DNA of 17,424 nt from Clostridiales bacterium (GTDB lineage: Bacteria > Bacillota > Clostridia > Oscillospirales > Oscillospiraceae). Location: positions 1 to 17,424 of the forward strand of contig SFHQ01000035.1 of NCBI GenBank assembly GCA_004556345.1, read 5' to 3'. Made by a program: the position numbers and the translations under genes. Below are positions 16,525-17,424 of the stretch, one piece after another (within the stretch, counting starts at the first letter, position 1; each line of letters opens with the position of its first letter). Under the pieces are notes generated by a model, which saw only the letters and a program-made list of their open reading frames with translations, was not told where the DNA came from and ran no database searches.

Positions 16525-16559
16525 GAAAACCCTGGAAGGAGAAAGCTTCCAGGGTTTTC
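16525..16559. terminator. Bidirectional terminator shared by toxin mRNA and antisense RNA, copy 2
   Basis: A perfect 14-bp stem (16525-16538 with 16546-16559), 7-nt loop; plus side GTTTTG, minus side TATTCTCATTTTTA. Same stem length and flanks as copy 1, different stem sequence. Confidence 0.9.
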
Positions 16560-16564
16560 GTTTT

Positions 16565-16596
16565 GTAAGCTGATATGGATGAAATTTCGCATCGTT
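16565..16596 (-). repeat. Antisense pairing repeats DRa'/DRb' in the antitoxin RNA, copy 2
   Basis: Plus-strand GTAAGCTGATATGGATG (16565-16581) and TCGCATCGTT (16587-16596) mirror 16346-16378; transcribed on minus they complement the toxin start region. Confidence 0.8.
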
Positions 16597-16609
16597 TTCG
16601 TCCATCATC

Positions 16610-16638
16610 AGTATAGTCTATTCCCGGTCTGCTGTCAA
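16610..16638 (-). promoter_or_regulatory. Promoter of antisense RNA, copy 2
   Basis: On minus, TTGACA (16633-16638), 17 bp, TATACT (16610-16615). Only one base from full consensus. Confidence 0.88.
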
Positions 16639-16673
16639 GTAGAACGAGCCGACTTTTCTCCCGCTCAGCACGC

Positions 16674-17424
16674 TTACCCTCTCTCCACCAGTTCCTGATA
16701 CCGCCGCATCAACTCCGCCACGCAGGAAGTCTCCGTCGTTGTCTTAATATCAAACCCATACGCCCGCATCACAGCCTTGTCGTTCTCCTGGTGCGCCTTC
16801 CGAAGCTCCGGTGGCATCGTCGTTTCATCGTAGAGGTCCGCCAGACTGCAATCCGGATAAAGATCCCGCGCATCCAAAATCGCCTGCGCCGTCCGCTCGA
16901 TCTTCCCCTTCTGCTCTTCCGTAGGCGTAGGCCAGGGGAAGTTGTTGTAAACAACATCTTTGGAATAGCGATAGTCGCTCTTCAGCCGCCCGCACACAGC
17001 CCGCATCCATGCCATATGGACATTGGAGGTCAGAATACCAAACAAGTACAAAGGCGCATCAGGAATAATAAGGACAAGATTCGTCGCAATCGTATCTCCA
17101 TCCAAAAATCCAATAGGAACATATTTCCTGCGCTCAGATGATACCGAAGGAACAACAATAAACCTTTTTGGATTGTTGGTTTCCCGAAACACTGTTGGTA
17201 CATCTGCAAGACGTCTAGTTCCTGCATCAGGACTTTGCAGTCTCATCTCGCGAACTTGGCGAATTCTATCCATTACAAGAGGCATCTTCCGGAGTTCTGA
17301 TGGCGGCGTATTAACTAGCCATAAGCAATAGCGTGGTTTTCTGTTGATGTATTCCTTTGCCCCGATTAATCTCTTGATGTATGGACGTGCTAACGGTTCT
17401 TTGCTGAGGAATTCATCTATCTCC
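16674..17424 (-). CDS. MmeI-like restriction-modification protein (DNA methyltransferase), C-terminal part
   Basis: The C-terminal 249 residues or so are visible; the gene enters from the right edge. The segment NVHMAWMRAVCGRLKSDYRY followed by SKDVVYNNFPWP is characteristic of the end of MmeI-type (type IIL/IIG) proteins, which join an endonuclease, an N6-adenine methyltransferase and a target-recognition domain in one chain. Upstream, RPYIKRLIGAKEYINRKPRY and the FIVVPSVSSERRKYVPIGF region fit the target-recognition part. The final helical region (YDETTMPPELRKAHQENDKAVMRAYGF) also fits this family. The catalytic NPPY and nuclease motifs would lie outside the window, so I cannot say whether the enzyme cuts or only methylates. 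The TAA at 16674-16676 is 36 bp before the -35 of the copy 2 antisense RNA, in the same direction. Confidence 0.85.
   Translation of the reverse strand, partial: EIDEFLSKEPLARPYIKRLIGAKEYINRKPRYCLWLVNTPPSELRKMPLVMDRIRQVREMRLQSPDAGTRRLADVPTVFRETNNPKRFIVVPSVSSERRKYVPIGFLDGDTIATNLVLIIPDAPLYLFGILTSNVHMAWMRAVCGRLKSDYRYSKDVVYNNFPWPTPTEEQKGKIERTAQAILDARDLYPDCSLADLYDETTMPPELRKAHQENDKAVMRAYGFDIKTTTETSCVAELMRRYQELVERG

Larger units (their letters stand above)
16518..16603 (-). ncRNA. Antisense antitoxin RNA, copy 2
   Basis: A minus-strand RNA of about 85 nt is predicted from the promoter at 16610-16638 to the shared hairpin (16525-16559); ends are estimates. It contains complements of both start-region elements of the copy 2 toxin mRNA. 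Transcripts of the R-M gene ending at 16674 read in the same direction and would also include this sequence unless stopped, and no good terminator is seen between them. Confidence 0.75.

Noticed and set aside
6727..16638. The two small-peptide loci as ends of a mobile element
   Set aside because: They are direct, only patchily similar, lack terminal repeats or a transposase, and enclose housekeeping genes such as mnmE.

Overview
The window looks like a chromosomal segment of a moderately GC-rich Gram-positive member of the Clostridia, most likely the Oscillospiraceae/Ruminococcaceae group of gut anaerobes. This is inferred from gene content (SecA with a SEC-C tail, PrsA-type foldase, PgeF, ECF sigma/DUF4179 pairs, MnmE, a COG2509-like flavoprotein), strong Shine-Dalgarno sites and compact intergenic spacing. 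No rRNA, tRNA, CRISPR array, transposase or phage gene was seen.

Layout. 1-514: 5' part of an AT-richer AlbA_2/Schlafen-type protein (minus) with a good promoter. 721-6509 (minus): secA, pgeF and a LysM/G5/M23 cell-wall peptidase in one direction, ending at a hairpin terminator. 6727-7082: a compact, normally unannotated locus with a 31-codon membrane peptide on plus and a strongly promoted antisense RNA on minus, sharing one bidirectional terminator. 7112-8625: PrsA-like lipoprotein foldase. 8655-11743: a four-gene operon of two ECF-sigma/DUF4179 pairs, the second sigma apparently degenerate. 11765-13060 (minus): AAA ATPase with a DUF4143 region. 13182-14573 (minus): mnmE, with a dense DnaA-box cluster upstream. 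14725-16125 (minus): FAD-dependent dehydrogenase. 16284-16638: a second copy of the peptide/antisense locus. 16674-17424 (minus): C-terminal part of an MmeI-like restriction-modification protein running off the window.

The main discovery candidate is the pair of peptide/antisense loci. Each has a TTGTCG-N17-TATACT promoter, a short leader able to fold over the ribosome-binding site, a 31-32 residue peptide with a hydrophobic helix containing SILAGVISYYICKWLD and a lysine tail, a 14-bp hairpin terminator usable in both directions, and a convergent TTGACA-N17-TATAAT/TATACT promoter. The antisense RNA carries two short segments complementary to the start-codon region of its own partner mRNA. This is the architecture of the Fst/RNAI-RNAII type I toxin-antitoxin family, with a different peptide sequence. 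The pairing segments differ between the copies but match within each copy, so the two loci look like two specificities of one family.

Most of the rest is housekeeping or envelope biology: export (SecA), post-export folding (PrsA), wall synthesis fidelity and remodelling (PgeF, M23), membrane-stress-type sigma regulation, and tRNA modification (MnmE). Accessory genes sit at both ends (AlbA_2 protein, R-M enzyme).
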